Below, piece after piece: positions 8,516-16,545 of a stretch of DNA of 64,000 nt. The DNA comes from Grimontia kaedaensis (GTDB taxonomy: Bacteria; Pseudomonadota; Gammaproteobacteria; Enterobacterales; Vibrionaceae). The notes beneath the pieces were generated by a model, which searched no databases, was not told where the DNA came from, and saw only the letters and a program-made list of their open reading frames with translations. The position numbers and the translations under genes are program-made. Position 1 is the first letter of the stretch. Every line of letters starts with the position of its first letter. The stretch covers positions 930,001 to 994,000 of the forward strand of contig NZ_CP082276.1 in assembly GCF_023746615.1 (NCBI RefSeq), given 5' to 3'.

Positions 8516-8538
8516 AAGCGGGTTTATGAACCCGCTTT
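8516..8538. terminator. Bidirectional terminator between the TDT gene and ureG
   Basis: AAGCGGGTT/AACCCGCTT stem with As before and Ts after on both strands. It overlaps the ureG stop codon and ends the urease transcript and the TDT transcript. Confidence 0.75.
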
Positions 8539-9153
8539 ATTTAGCATTCCTTCCGTCTCGAGAAAGTGAATCACGTCCGCCAGCCCCACCTCTTCTTTAA
8601 GGTTTGAAAACACATAAGGCTTCACCGGACGCATTCTTTTGGTATCCGAATCCATCACATCGAGGTTTGCACCAACGTAGGGTGCCAGGTCGATTTTATT
8701 GATCACCAGCAAGTCAGAACGTGTAATGCCCGGCCCACCTTTACGTGGAATCTTTTCGCCTTCAGCCACATCAATCACGTAGATTGTCAGATCAGCAAGT
8801 TCAGGGCTAAATGTGGCACTCAGGTTATCGCCGCCGCTCTCGATAAACACCAAATCCAGATCTTTGTGAAGCTTTGCCAATCCCTCAACAGCTTCTAGGT
8901 TCATTGACGCATCTTCACGAATCGCAGTGTGCGGACAACCGCCTGTCTCTACACCAACAATTCGCTCTGCAGGCAAAGCCTCGGCCTCAGTCAGAATACG
9001 CTGATCTTCACGGGTATAAATATCATTCGTGACGACAGCCACTGAATAGGTATCACGCATGGCTTTACATAGTACTTCCAAGAGCGCCGTTTTTCCTGAC
9101 CCAACCGGGCCACCCACACCGACTCTTAGCGGTTGTTTATAATCCATCTTCAT
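8524..9153 (-). CDS. ureG: Urease accessory GTPase UreG
   Basis: UreG is the SIMIBI-class GTPase that delivers nickel to apo-urease together with UreD, UreF and UreE. The 209-residue protein has the P-loop GPVGSGKTAL (residues 14-23), the metal-binding Cys-Pro-His motif in ETGGCPHTAIRED near residue 70, a switch motif ESGGDNLSATF and the base-specificity motif NKID near 150. Length and motifs are normal. Last gene of the urt-ure unit, five bases after ureF. Confidence 0.97.
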   Translation of the reverse strand: MKMDYKQPLRVGVGGPVGSGKTALLEVLCKAMRDTYSVAVVTNDIYTREDQRILTEAEALPAERIVGVETGGCPHTAIREDASMNLEAVEGLAKLHKDLDLVFIESGGDNLSATFSPELADLTIYVIDVAEGEKIPRKGGPGITRSDLLVINKIDLAPYVGANLDVMDSDTKRMRPVKPYVFSNLKEEVGLADVIHFLETEGMLNKAGS

Positions 9154-9158
9154 TCTCC

Positions 9159-9827
9159 TTATGAGCGGAATAGCCGCGTGTATTGCGTTTCATGACAGCT
9201 CGACGCGATGGCCTGCGCAGGTGCGAAAGAGCCGACTTGTTCGTCAGCGATAAAACGCGACGCTTCGACGACTTCATGCAAAGCATCCGACACACCCATC
9301 AACACACGCTGTCCCGCTGTTTGCCCTAACGGCACCATTTTCACGCCAGCGACGACACAGTTTTCCAACCAGCTCCATGCATAACCGTGGCATAGGGATT
9401 CTTCTTGGATGCCCCATTTCATTCCGGCATACGCGAAGCCTGCAACCTGAGTTTTCGCCAGCACCACATCCAACTGGCTTTTGGCTTCAATCAGCTCAAG
9501 CTGCTGCAACAACTTCAGCATGGTGCGTCCACGCTGGAGCTCTTCCGTTCGTAGTTCCATTGTTTCGCGGCTGGCATACAGCCAATCGCACCAATAGTTT
9601 GCTGTCTCTAAATCTTCAGCCTTGAGCGCTGCGAAAAGACGGCGCAGCACGGGCAGTTCGAGCTGTTGCAAACTGTCTGTTGCCAAACTCACCAGCCAGT
9701 CCTTCAATGCAGATTCACTGTCGACCCAGCCTGTTTCTATCGACCATTCCATACCTTGTGAGTAGCTAAACGCACCCACTGGCAAAGAAGGGCTAATCAG
9801 TTGAAACAGACGATAATCGGATTGCAT
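9159..9827 (-). CDS. ureF: Urease accessory protein UreF
   Basis: An all-helical 222-residue accessory protein that bridges UreD and UreG and acts as a checkpoint on UreG GTPase activity during nickel insertion. The N-terminal ISPSLPVGAFSYSQGMEWSI is the UreF signature. GQRVLMGVSDALHEV and the C-terminal HETQYTRLFRS are also typical. It begins two bases after the stop of the small His-rich membrane-protein gene. Confidence 0.95.
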   Translation of the reverse strand: MQSDYRLFQLISPSLPVGAFSYSQGMEWSIETGWVDSESALKDWLVSLATDSLQQLELPVLRRLFAALKAEDLETANYWCDWLYASRETMELRTEELQRGRTMLKLLQQLELIEAKSQLDVVLAKTQVAGFAYAGMKWGIQEESLCHGYAWSWLENCVVAGVKMVPLGQTAGQRVLMGVSDALHEVVEASRFIADEQVGSFAPAQAIASSCHETQYTRLFRS

Positions 9828-9829
9828 GA

Positions 9830-10021
9830 CTAGCGGCCGTTGAATATGCGGTGAATCATGTAGCCAATCCCCGCCGCAGCCACCAGCATTAACACAGTTT
9901 CAAATGGGTGTGCCTGCGCGGTGGCTAAGATATGATGCGGCGTCTCTGCATGTGGTTCGCCAGTGATGTGTGCAAACGCGGGAAATGGCAATGCCAACGC
10001 AGCGATAAGTAATTTTTTCAT
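9830..10021 (-). CDS. Small His-rich secreted or membrane protein inside the urease operon
   Basis: The frame extends to 10150, but the ATG giving MKKLLIAALALPFPAFA starts a clean signal peptide after GGAGACAGGACT. The mature part is about 45 residues: five histidines in HITGEPHAETPHH and further on AHPF, then one membrane helix (VLMLVAAAGIGYMI) and a basic end. I do not recognise a family. The leader plus His-rich start recalls HupE/UreJ nickel permeases, but the other helices are missing. It is placed exactly between ureE and ureF with two-base spacing. A periplasmic nickel-binding role is possible but unproven. Confidence 0.65.
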   Translation of the reverse strand: MKKLLIAALALPFPAFAHITGEPHAETPHHILATAQAHPFETVLMLVAAAGIGYMIHRIFNGR

Positions 10022-10058
10022 AGTCCTGTCTCCTTGACTGAATGCATTAAATCTAAAA

Positions 10059-10526
10059 TCAATGATGATGGTGATGACCGGATGAGTGGCCACCATAAGC
10101 GCCCGCTTCTGGCTCAAAGGGAGCCATTTCGACCACCACACGGCCTCCAAGTAATCCCACCATTTCGTCTAAAACGTGGTCGTGCTGATAACGCACCCAC
10201 CAATCACCCACTTGCAAAGGCACATGGCGGTTACCCAAGTGGTATGCGAGACGAGCCAATAGAAGGCCATCTTCGGCGTGTACCGTTGATACTTTTTCCT
10301 CCGCAGCGATAACACGTACGTGGTGGCCGCAGGTCGACACCAACACATCGCCACCGCGAAGCGTTTGACCACGAGGAAGAAACAACCCAGCCTCACTACC
10401 GTTATCCAACGTGACACGGATACGGCTTTTTATTCTTGAATCAATGCCAAGATGAATAGTCGCCATCTCGGCGATATCACTACTCCTAACATCCGATGCT
10501 TTAATGATTGCTGTAAACTCGATCAT
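10059..10526 (-). CDS. ureE: Urease nickel metallochaperone UreE
   Basis: UreE binds Ni(II) as a dimer and donates it to UreG during urease maturation. The 155-residue protein has the N-terminal peptide-binding domain (residues 1-75, with TLRGGDVL) and the C-terminal metal-binding domain with RYQHDHVLDEM. It ends in a histidine-rich tail, GGHSSGHHHHH, like that of Klebsiella UreE, suggesting extra nickel storage. It starts eight bases after ureC stops. Confidence 0.95.
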   Translation of the reverse strand: MIEFTAIIKASDVRSSDIAEMATIHLGIDSRIKSRIRVTLDNGSEAGLFLPRGQTLRGGDVLVSTCGHHVRVIAAEEKVSTVHAEDGLLLARLAYHLGNRHVPLQVGDWWVRYQHDHVLDEMVGLLGGRVVVEMAPFEPEAGAYGGHSSGHHHHH

Positions 10527-10534
10527 TTTTCACC

Positions 10535-12241
10535 TCAGAACAGAAAGTAACGTTGCGCCATTGGCAACACATCTGCGGGCTGACAGACCAGTAATTGACC
10601 ATCAGCACGAACCTCATAAGTTTGAGGATCCACTTCGATCGTTGGCTGCCAGTCATTAAGCTTCATGTCTTTTTTGCGGATGTTTCTACAGTTTTTCACT
10701 GCCACTGCACCACTCTTCAGACCGAGCATTTCCGGTACACCGTGATCAATCGACATCTGAGACATAAACAACAGCGAGCTCTGCGCTGGAGCAGCACCAA
10801 ATGAACCAAACATAGGTCGGTAATGGACAGGCTGAGGTGTTGGAATGGAACCATTTGGATCGCCCATTGGTGCGGTAGCGATTAAACCACCCTTTATCAC
10901 CAGCGAGGGTTTCACGCCGAAAAAGGCTGGCTTCCAAAGTACCAAGTCCGCTAACTTGCCCTTTTCGATAGAACCCACTTCATGGGCGACGCCGTGGGTA
11001 ATCGCAGGGTTAATGGTGTATTTCGCCACATAGCGTTTAATGCGCGCGTTATCGCTATAGCTACTGTCGCCTTCCAACGCACCAAACTGTACTTTCATCT
11101 TATGCGCTGTTTGCCAGGTACGAAGGATGACTTCACCCACACGCCCCATCGCTTGCGAGTCTGACGAAATCATCGAAAAAGCGCCCATGTCGTGGAGCAT
11201 GTCTTCCGCCGCAATGGTTTCGCGTCGAATACGGGATTCCGCGAAAGCGATGTCTTCGGCGATTGAAGGTGAAAGGTGGTGACACACCATCAACATGTCG
11301 AGGTGTTCGTCCACCGTGTTGACCGTGTAAGGACGGGTTGGGTTGGTTGAAGATGGCAATACATTCGCAAGACCCGCAGCCTTGATGATGTCCGGCGCAT
11401 GACCACCACCCGCCCCCTCGGTATGATAGGTATGAATAACGCGGTCACCAATGGCATTCAGCGTAGATTCCACAAAGCCACACTCGTTGAGCGTATCGGT
11501 ATGAATTGCGACCTGAGTATCTGTCACTTCCGCCACGCTTAAACAGCAATCAATCGCTGCTGGCGTTGAGCCCCAGTCTTCGTGAAGTTTCAAACCACAT
11601 GCGCCTGCGGCAATTTGCTCGTCCAGTGCATCCGGTAAGCTCGCGTTTCCTTTACCCAGCAAACCGAAGTTCATCGGGAACGCATCCAGCGATTCGAGCA
11701 TACGGTGAATGTTCCAAGGTCCCGGTGTACAGGTTGTCGCGTTGGTGCCTGTCGCGGGGCCAGTACCGCCACCGATCATAGTGGTCACGCCAGAGGTGAG
11801 CGCTTCATCGATTTGCTGCGGGCAGATAAAGTGGATATGAGAATCAATGCCGCCCGCTGTCAGGATTTGGCCTTCTCCCGCCACCACTTCAGTGCCCGGG
11901 CCAATGATGATATCTACGTTGTCCTGAATGTCCGGGTTACCGGCTTTACCAATACCCGCAATGCGACCGCCTTTTACCGCCACATCCGCTTTTACGATGC
12001 CCCAGTAATCGAGTACCACAGCATTGGTGATCACCATGTCCGGTGTTTCGCTACTCGGGCGCTGACTTTGCCCCATACCATCGCGGATGGTTTTACCGCC
12101 GCCGAATTTCACTTCGTCGCCGTAAACCGTGAAGTCTTTTTCCACTTCCAGCCAGAGGTCTGTGTCGGCCAAGCGCACGCAGTCTCCCGTGGTTGGGCCG
12201 AACATTTCGGCATAGGCGCTTCGGGATATTTTCTTACTCAT
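10535..12241 (-). CDS. ureC: Urease alpha subunit UreC
   Basis: The catalytic subunit hydrolyses urea to ammonia and carbamate in the cytoplasm. Starting at MSKKISRSAYAEMFGPT gives 568 residues; a longer in-frame start lies inside ureB. All active-site residues are in place: nickel ligands His135, His137, His247, His273 and Asp361, the carbamylated bridging Lys218 in GLKLHEDWGS, and the mobile flap Cys320-His321. Numbering is offset by one from Klebsiella urease. It follows ureB with a one-base gap. Confidence 0.99.
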   Translation of the reverse strand: MSKKISRSAYAEMFGPTTGDCVRLADTDLWLEVEKDFTVYGDEVKFGGGKTIRDGMGQSQRPSSETPDMVITNAVVLDYWGIVKADVAVKGGRIAGIGKAGNPDIQDNVDIIIGPGTEVVAGEGQILTAGGIDSHIHFICPQQIDEALTSGVTTMIGGGTGPATGTNATTCTPGPWNIHRMLESLDAFPMNFGLLGKGNASLPDALDEQIAAGACGLKLHEDWGSTPAAIDCCLSVAEVTDTQVAIHTDTLNECGFVESTLNAIGDRVIHTYHTEGAGGGHAPDIIKAAGLANVLPSSTNPTRPYTVNTVDEHLDMLMVCHHLSPSIAEDIAFAESRIRRETIAAEDMLHDMGAFSMISSDSQAMGRVGEVILRTWQTAHKMKVQFGALEGDSSYSDNARIKRYVAKYTINPAITHGVAHEVGSIEKGKLADLVLWKPAFFGVKPSLVIKGGLIATAPMGDPNGSIPTPQPVHYRPMFGSFGAAPAQSSLLFMSQMSIDHGVPEMLGLKSGAVAVKNCRNIRKKDMKLNDWQPTIEVDPQTYEVRADGQLLVCQPADVLPMAQRYFLF

Positions 12242-12242
12242 C

Positions 12243-12599
12243 TCAATCATCCTTATCGCTGTTTGAAGCGCCATCTATCGGACCCATACAGCGTCCTTGA
12301 AAGCCATACACTTCACGAGAACCCGCGTAAGCCACAAGCTCTACCGAGCGGCTCTGACCGGGTTCGAAACGCACCGCCGTGCCTGAAGGAATGTTGAGGC
12401 GAAACCCTTTCGCCATGTTGCGTTCGAATACCAAAGCATCATTCACTTCGAAGAAGTGATAGTGAGAACCTACCTGAACTGGCCTGTCGCCCGTGTTTGC
12501 TACATCAACGGTAACAGTTAGGCGACCTGCATTGAGTTCAATGTCTCCGTCTGCTGCACGAATTTCACCCGGCGTAAATGAACCTGTTTTTAGTTTCAT
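12243..12599 (-). CDS. ureB: Urease beta subunit UreB
   Basis: This 118-residue structural subunit packs with UreA and UreC in the (ABC)3 trimer. It has the family motifs PGEIRAADGDIELNAGR, VGSHYHFFEVND and a beta-rich core ending GFQGRCMG. The C-terminal tail is slightly longer than usual and acidic (SNSDKDD). It begins nine bases after ureA stops. Having ureA and ureB as separate genes matches most proteobacterial ureases rather than the fused Helicobacter form. Confidence 0.97.
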   Translation of the reverse strand: MKLKTGSFTPGEIRAADGDIELNAGRLTVTVDVANTGDRPVQVGSHYHFFEVNDALVFERNMAKGFRLNIPSGTAVRFEPGQSRSVELVAYAGSREVYGFQGRCMGPIDGASNSDKDD

Positions 12600-12608
12600 A
12601 TTGGCCTC

Positions 12609-12911
12609 CTACACAATCGGATCGTGAACAGTGACGAGCTTGGTACCATCAGGGAACGTCGCTTCCACCTGCACGTCGTGGATCATCTCAGGCACCCCTT
12701 CCATCACGTCATTGACGGTCAGGATAGTGCGACCGTAATCCATCAACTCCGCCACGGTTCGACCGTCTCGCGCACCCTCCATAATCGCGGCGCTGATCAA
12801 GGCGACAGATTCGGGATAGTTCAGCTTCAAGCCGCGCTCTTTACGTCGTTCGGCAAGTAACGCAGCGGTAAATAGCAGCAGCTTGTCCTTTTCTCTAGGG
12901 GTTAACTCCAT
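12609..12911 (-). CDS. ureA: Urease gamma subunit UreA
   Basis: A 100-residue subunit, chosen to start at MELTPREKDKLLLF, the invariant N-terminus of UreA; an in-frame ATG ten codons upstream would add an atypical leader. It contains RKERGLKLNYPE, ALISAAIMEGARDG and VPEMIHDVQVEATFPDGTKL, all standard. Length and sequence are normal for the family. Confidence 0.97.
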   Translation of the reverse strand: MELTPREKDKLLLFTAALLAERRKERGLKLNYPESVALISAAIMEGARDGRTVAELMDYGRTILTVNDVMEGVPEMIHDVQVEATFPDGTKLVTVHDPIV

Positions 12912-12942
12912 GTGTTGACTCCTCGCAGTTTTCGCGGTCAAT

Positions 12943-12996
12943 ACACCGCTATAAATCAGTTACGCCAGAACACCGCTATACATCAGGTACGCCAGA
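12943..12996. repeat. Tandem duplication of the ureD 3' end
   Basis: Two 27 bp units, 12943-12969 and 12970-12996, match at 25 of 27 positions; each begins ACACCGCTATA and ends TACGCCAGA. The second unit holds the last codons and stop of ureD, so the first looks like a copied ureD tail left in the ureD-ureA spacer. This lengthens the spacer to about 70 bases. Confidence 0.8.
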
Positions 12997-13858
12997 TCCT
13001 CGGCACATCAGGGGTTGTGCCGGTCCAGTGTTTTCGAATTCTTAGCCAGCATTCCGTCAGAATGTGGAACAGGGTTTCTGTGTTTGATGCCAATGCCCGA
13101 ACAGCCAGCAACCCGTCGATATAGGTAATGCCAAGCTCCAGCTCTTTCGGTTTGTCCTGTTCAGCACACCAGCTTTTAAGCAACTCAGACAAAGCCTCTG
13201 CGTCGCCATACACGAACATCGAACCGACAACTGGATAGCCACGAAGCGCCGCGGCAGAGTGTTGTAGCGTGGCTGGATTGACGCGTAGGCGCTCGCAGAG
13301 AACGAGCTTGTCGTCGATGGAAATCGTGGTCATTCCATCAATCACACCTTTGTCAAAGGCTTGGTTGGAAACAGGTTGCCCTAAAGTCCAAATCTCCCAG
13401 CCTGCAAAGCGCGCATTAGAAGAGATTTGAATATCAGTGCGCGTGACAAGATGGGCATTCGGAAACGCAATGTTTTCCAACGGCAACCACTCAAGACGGC
13501 TGTCTTCATCGACTTTCAGCGATTGATTTAACATCGCGACACGACCGTCTGAACGATAAAAACGGGTTGCGCCCGGTGTGGTAATCAGCGCTTCTGCGCC
13601 GTCTTTGGCATCGACAAACACATTCAGGCTATCACCACCCACTACACCACCCGGCGGATGCAACAAATGGCTGTGGCAAACGCCGCCTTCAGGATACAAA
13701 GCGCGCTGCACCGCCAAAGGGCCACGGTGGAGGCAATCACGCAGTACCGTTCGGGTACCGTTGTGCTGATAGCCGAGGCGAAGCTCCGCTTCCCATCGGC
13801 CATGAGACTGGGTGTTCAGGACATTGCTTTCATAAACATCAGAGAGCGTTTGTGCCAT
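12983..13858 (-). CDS. ureD: Urease accessory protein UreD/UreH
   Basis: UreD is the scaffold that binds apo-urease and receives nickel through a tunnel from UreFG. The 291-residue protein has the family landmarks RGPLAVQRALYPEG, LLHPPGGVVGGDSL, TTPGATRFYRSDG and LEWLPLENIAFP. The C-terminus is intact but coincides with a tandem 27 bp duplication. It is the first ure gene after the urtABCDE transporter genes, ten bases after urtE, so transport and enzyme genes are probably on one transcript. Confidence 0.95.
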   Translation of the reverse strand: MAQTLSDVYESNVLNTQSHGRWEAELRLGYQHNGTRTVLRDCLHRGPLAVQRALYPEGGVCHSHLLHPPGGVVGGDSLNVFVDAKDGAEALITTPGATRFYRSDGRVAMLNQSLKVDEDSRLEWLPLENIAFPNAHLVTRTDIQISSNARFAGWEIWTLGQPVSNQAFDKGVIDGMTTISIDDKLVLCERLRVNPATLQHSAAALRGYPVVGSMFVYGDAEALSELLKSWCAEQDKPKELELGITYIDGLLAVRALASNTETLFHILTECWLRIRKHWTGTTPDVPRIWRT

Positions 13859-13868
13859 GCAATCACTC

Positions 13869-14564
13869 CTACACCGTCAGATACTGTCGAATCAGATCAT
13901 CTGAAAGCTCGTCCATTTCGCCGCTAGCCACGCTTCTTCCGCGATCAAGCAAACAGAATCTGTCGCCGACTTTTCGTGCGAAAGGCAACTTCTGCTCAAC
14001 AAGAATGACAGTGAGACCCATCTCTTGATTGAGTTTGCAGATGATGTCACCAATTTCCTGCACGATGTTTGGCTGAATCCCTTCTGTCGGCTCATCCAAA
14101 AGCAATAGCTTGGGGCCGATCACCAAAGCGCGGGCAATCGCCAGTTGCTGTTGCTGACCACCTGATAAATCCCCGCCAAAGCGACGCTTCATTTCCGCCA
14201 GAACAGGAAACAACTCATAGATGTAATCAGGGATTTTCCTGTCGTTCTTAGGGCGGATGGGCAAGCCGATTTCCAGGTTTTCCTCAACGGTTAGTCGTGG
14301 GAAGATCTGACGACCCTGCGGCACGTAGCCCACGCCAGCTCGCGGTCTGTCTTCGGCGCGACGTGGGGCAAGATCGTTGCCCTCCATCAGAATTTGTCCG
14401 TTATCGACTTTCAATAATCCCATGATGCTCTGCAGCAAGGTGGTTTTCCCCACACCATTGCGTCCCATCACCACGGTGCATTGTCCTTTTGGCGCTTCGA
14501 TAGAAAGATCCCAGAGTGTCTGACTCTCCCCGTAACGCTGATTTAATCCATTTACCGTCAGCAT
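13869..14564 (-). CDS. urtE: Urea ABC transporter ATPase UrtE
   Basis: This 231-residue ABC ATPase of the branched-chain amino acid (LivF-like) class is paired with UrtD in the urea importer. Walker A is GRNGVGKTTL (residues 34-43), the signature LSGGQQQQLAIARAL and Walker B LLLLDEPTEGIQPNIV. The last motif (DEPTEGIQP) is typical of UrtE and LivF. It starts 11 bases after urtD and is followed by ureD. Confidence 0.93.
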   Translation of the reverse strand: MLTVNGLNQRYGESQTLWDLSIEAPKGQCTVVMGRNGVGKTTLLQSIMGLLKVDNGQILMEGNDLAPRRAEDRPRAGVGYVPQGRQIFPRLTVEENLEIGLPIRPKNDRKIPDYIYELFPVLAEMKRRFGGDLSGGQQQQLAIARALVIGPKLLLLDEPTEGIQPNIVQEIGDIICKLNQEMGLTVILVEQKLPFARKVGDRFCLLDRGRSVASGEMDELSDDLIRQYLTV

Positions 14565-14575
14565 TAAACTCTCTC

Positions 14576-15469
14576 CTATTGGCCCAAATACACTTCACGT
14601 ACACGCTGGTCATCCTGAATCGACTTCATCGATCCTTCTGCCAGCACATGCCCTTGGTGAAGCACGGTCACCGTCGACGCAATACTACGAACAAAATCCA
14701 TATCGTGTTCAACCACCATGATGGAATGCTCGCCAGCCAGAGAAAGTAGTAGCTCAGCAGTGCGATCCATTTCCTGATGCGTCATGCCCGCCACAGGTTC
14801 GTCCACCAGCAACAGCTTGGGTTTCTGCATTAACAGCATGCCGATTTCCAGCCACTGTTTTTGGCCATGGGAAAGCTTACCCGCCAACATTCTGGACTGC
14901 GTGTCTAAGCCTATTAGCTCCAGCACTCTTTCTATGTCGCATTTCTGCTCACCGGATAAAACAGCCCGGAACAAGCGCCATGTTGACTTCTCTCCCGCCA
15001 TCGCAAGTTCGAGGTTTTCCCACACAGTTAGCGCTTCAAATACAGTCGGTTTCTGGAACTTACGGCCAATACCTGCGTTGGCAATTTCCGCTTCATCCAT
15101 CTTGAGCAGGTTCAATTGCTGACCAAGCCAGACGTCACCAACGTCCGGTCTCGTCTTACCCGTGATAATGTCCATCATGGTGGTTTTACCCGCACCATTA
15201 GGCCCGATAATGCAACGAAGCTCGCCTTCTTTGATGTACAGGTTCAAATCGTTAATCGCTTTGAAACCATCAAAAGATACCGACACGCCTTCGACGTAGA
15301 GCAACATGCCGTTTTTCACGTCGACTTTTGGGTTGTATTGAGGCTTCAGGAAGCTGAATACCTGATCACGTCGGGTGATTTCATTCAGCAACTCCGACGT
15401 AGGATTGATTTCAGGCAGTTGTTCTTTATGGTGGTTCATGCCTTCTGCCACCAGCGTTCTCGACATCAT
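14576..15469 (-). CDS. urtD: Urea ABC transporter ATPase UrtD
   Basis: The second ATPase of the urea importer, 297 residues. A roughly 50-residue N-terminal extension precedes the ABC core, which has Walker A GPNGAGKTTMMD, the signature LSHGQKQWLEIGMLLM and Walker B LLLVDEPVAGMTHQEMD. The LSHGQKQWLEIG form of the signature is characteristic of UrtD. Its start overlaps the urtC stop as ATGA. Extensions of this kind are common in UrtD annotations, but a shorter start cannot be excluded. Confidence 0.93.
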   Translation of the reverse strand: MMSRTLVAEGMNHHKEQLPEINPTSELLNEITRRDQVFSFLKPQYNPKVDVKNGMLLYVEGVSVSFDGFKAINDLNLYIKEGELRCIIGPNGAGKTTMMDIITGKTRPDVGDVWLGQQLNLLKMDEAEIANAGIGRKFQKPTVFEALTVWENLELAMAGEKSTWRLFRAVLSGEQKCDIERVLELIGLDTQSRMLAGKLSHGQKQWLEIGMLLMQKPKLLLVDEPVAGMTHQEMDRTAELLLSLAGEHSIMVVEHDMDFVRSIASTVTVLHQGHVLAEGSMKSIQDDQRVREVYLGQ

Positions 15470-16545
15470 GCGTTTGCCTCCTTGCGAAACAGTCCACTTA
15501 CGCCTTTTGGCAGATACAAGGTGGCAAGTACAAACAACGCCCCCAACGCAAACAGCCAGACTTCAGGAAATTCAACTGTGAACCAACTTTTAGCGTAGTT
15601 CACCAGCACGGCACCAATGACAGCACCATAAAGGGTTGCACGACCACCTAGTGCCACCCAGACCACAATTTCAATAGAGATTAAAGGTGCAAATTCACCC
15701 GGGTTGATAATACCTACCTGAGGTACATACAGAGCACCAGCAACACCAGCGATGGCAGCAGAAAGAACAAACAACCAGAGCTTGCTGTTCTCGACGCGAT
15801 ACCCAACGAAGCGTGATCGGGATTCAGCATCACGAATCGCTATTGTCAGTGCACCTAATCTGCTCACAACCACAGCACGGCAAAGTAAGTAAGCCAGAAT
15901 TAGCGCGACCACGGTTGCAGTAAACAGACCAATTCGGGTAGCGTCGCTTTGGAGACTAAAACCGAGAATATCTTTGAAATCCGTCAGACCATTGTTGCCG
16001 CCAAATCCCATTTCATTGCGGAAGAAAGCCAGCATCAAAGCAAACGTCATCGCTTGCGTCATGATGGAGAGATAAACCCCCGACACACGCGAACGGAATG
16101 CCAGCCAGCCGAACACAAAGGCCAACAAACCCGGCACGGCGACCGCCATCAAACAGGCAAACCAGAATTGGTCGAAGCCAAACCAGAACCAGGGTAATTC
16201 CTGCCAGTTTAGGAACACCATAAAGTCAGGCAGTTCTGGGTTACCGTAAACGCCACGATCACCAATCTGGCGCATCAGGTACATGCCCATGGCATAACCG
16301 CCGAGTGCGAAAAAGGCGCCGTGGCCCAGACTCAAAATACCAAGATAGCCCCACACCAAATCCACTGACAGCGCGAGAATGGCGAAGCAGAGATATTTGC
16401 CGAGCAAAGAAACGGTATATGTTTCCAGATGAAAAACGCTACCTGCCGGCACCATCAAATTTAGGATCGGCACCAGAAAGCCGATGCCCAACAGCACGGC
16501 AATCATCATGACCGTTGAGCGGTCGAAAAGAGATTTAGTGACCAT
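15466..16545 (-). CDS. urtC: Urea ABC transporter permease UrtC
   Basis: A 359-residue LivM-like inner-membrane permease with about ten hydrophobic segments. It has DLVWGYLGILSLGHGAFFALGGYAMGM near residue 60 (split here as DLVWGYLGIL and LGHGAFFALGGYAM) and the late WVALGGRATLYGAVIGA motif. The gene begins directly after the urtB stop with no gap and overlaps urtD by four bases, giving tight translational coupling. Confidence 0.94.
   Translation of the reverse strand: MVTKSLFDRSTVMMIAVLLGIGFLVPILNLMVPAGSVFHLETYTVSLLGKYLCFAILALSVDLVWGYLGILSLGHGAFFALGGYAMGMYLMRQIGDRGVYGNPELPDFMVFLNWQELPWFWFGFDQFWFACLMAVAVPGLLAFVFGWLAFRSRVSGVYLSIMTQAMTFALMLAFFRNEMGFGGNNGLTDFKDILGFSLQSDATRIGLFTATVVALILAYLLCRAVVVSRLGALTIAIRDAESRSRFVGYRVENSKLWLFVLSAAIAGVAGALYVPQVGIINPGEFAPLISIEIVVWVALGGRATLYGAVIGAVLVNYAKSWFTVEFPEVWLFALGALFVLATLYLPKGVSGLFRKEANA

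Noticed and set aside
11705..12397. 230-codon plus-strand frame opposite ureC and ureB
   Set aside because: Entirely antisense to two certain genes, with a His/Arg-rich composition typical of shadow frames.
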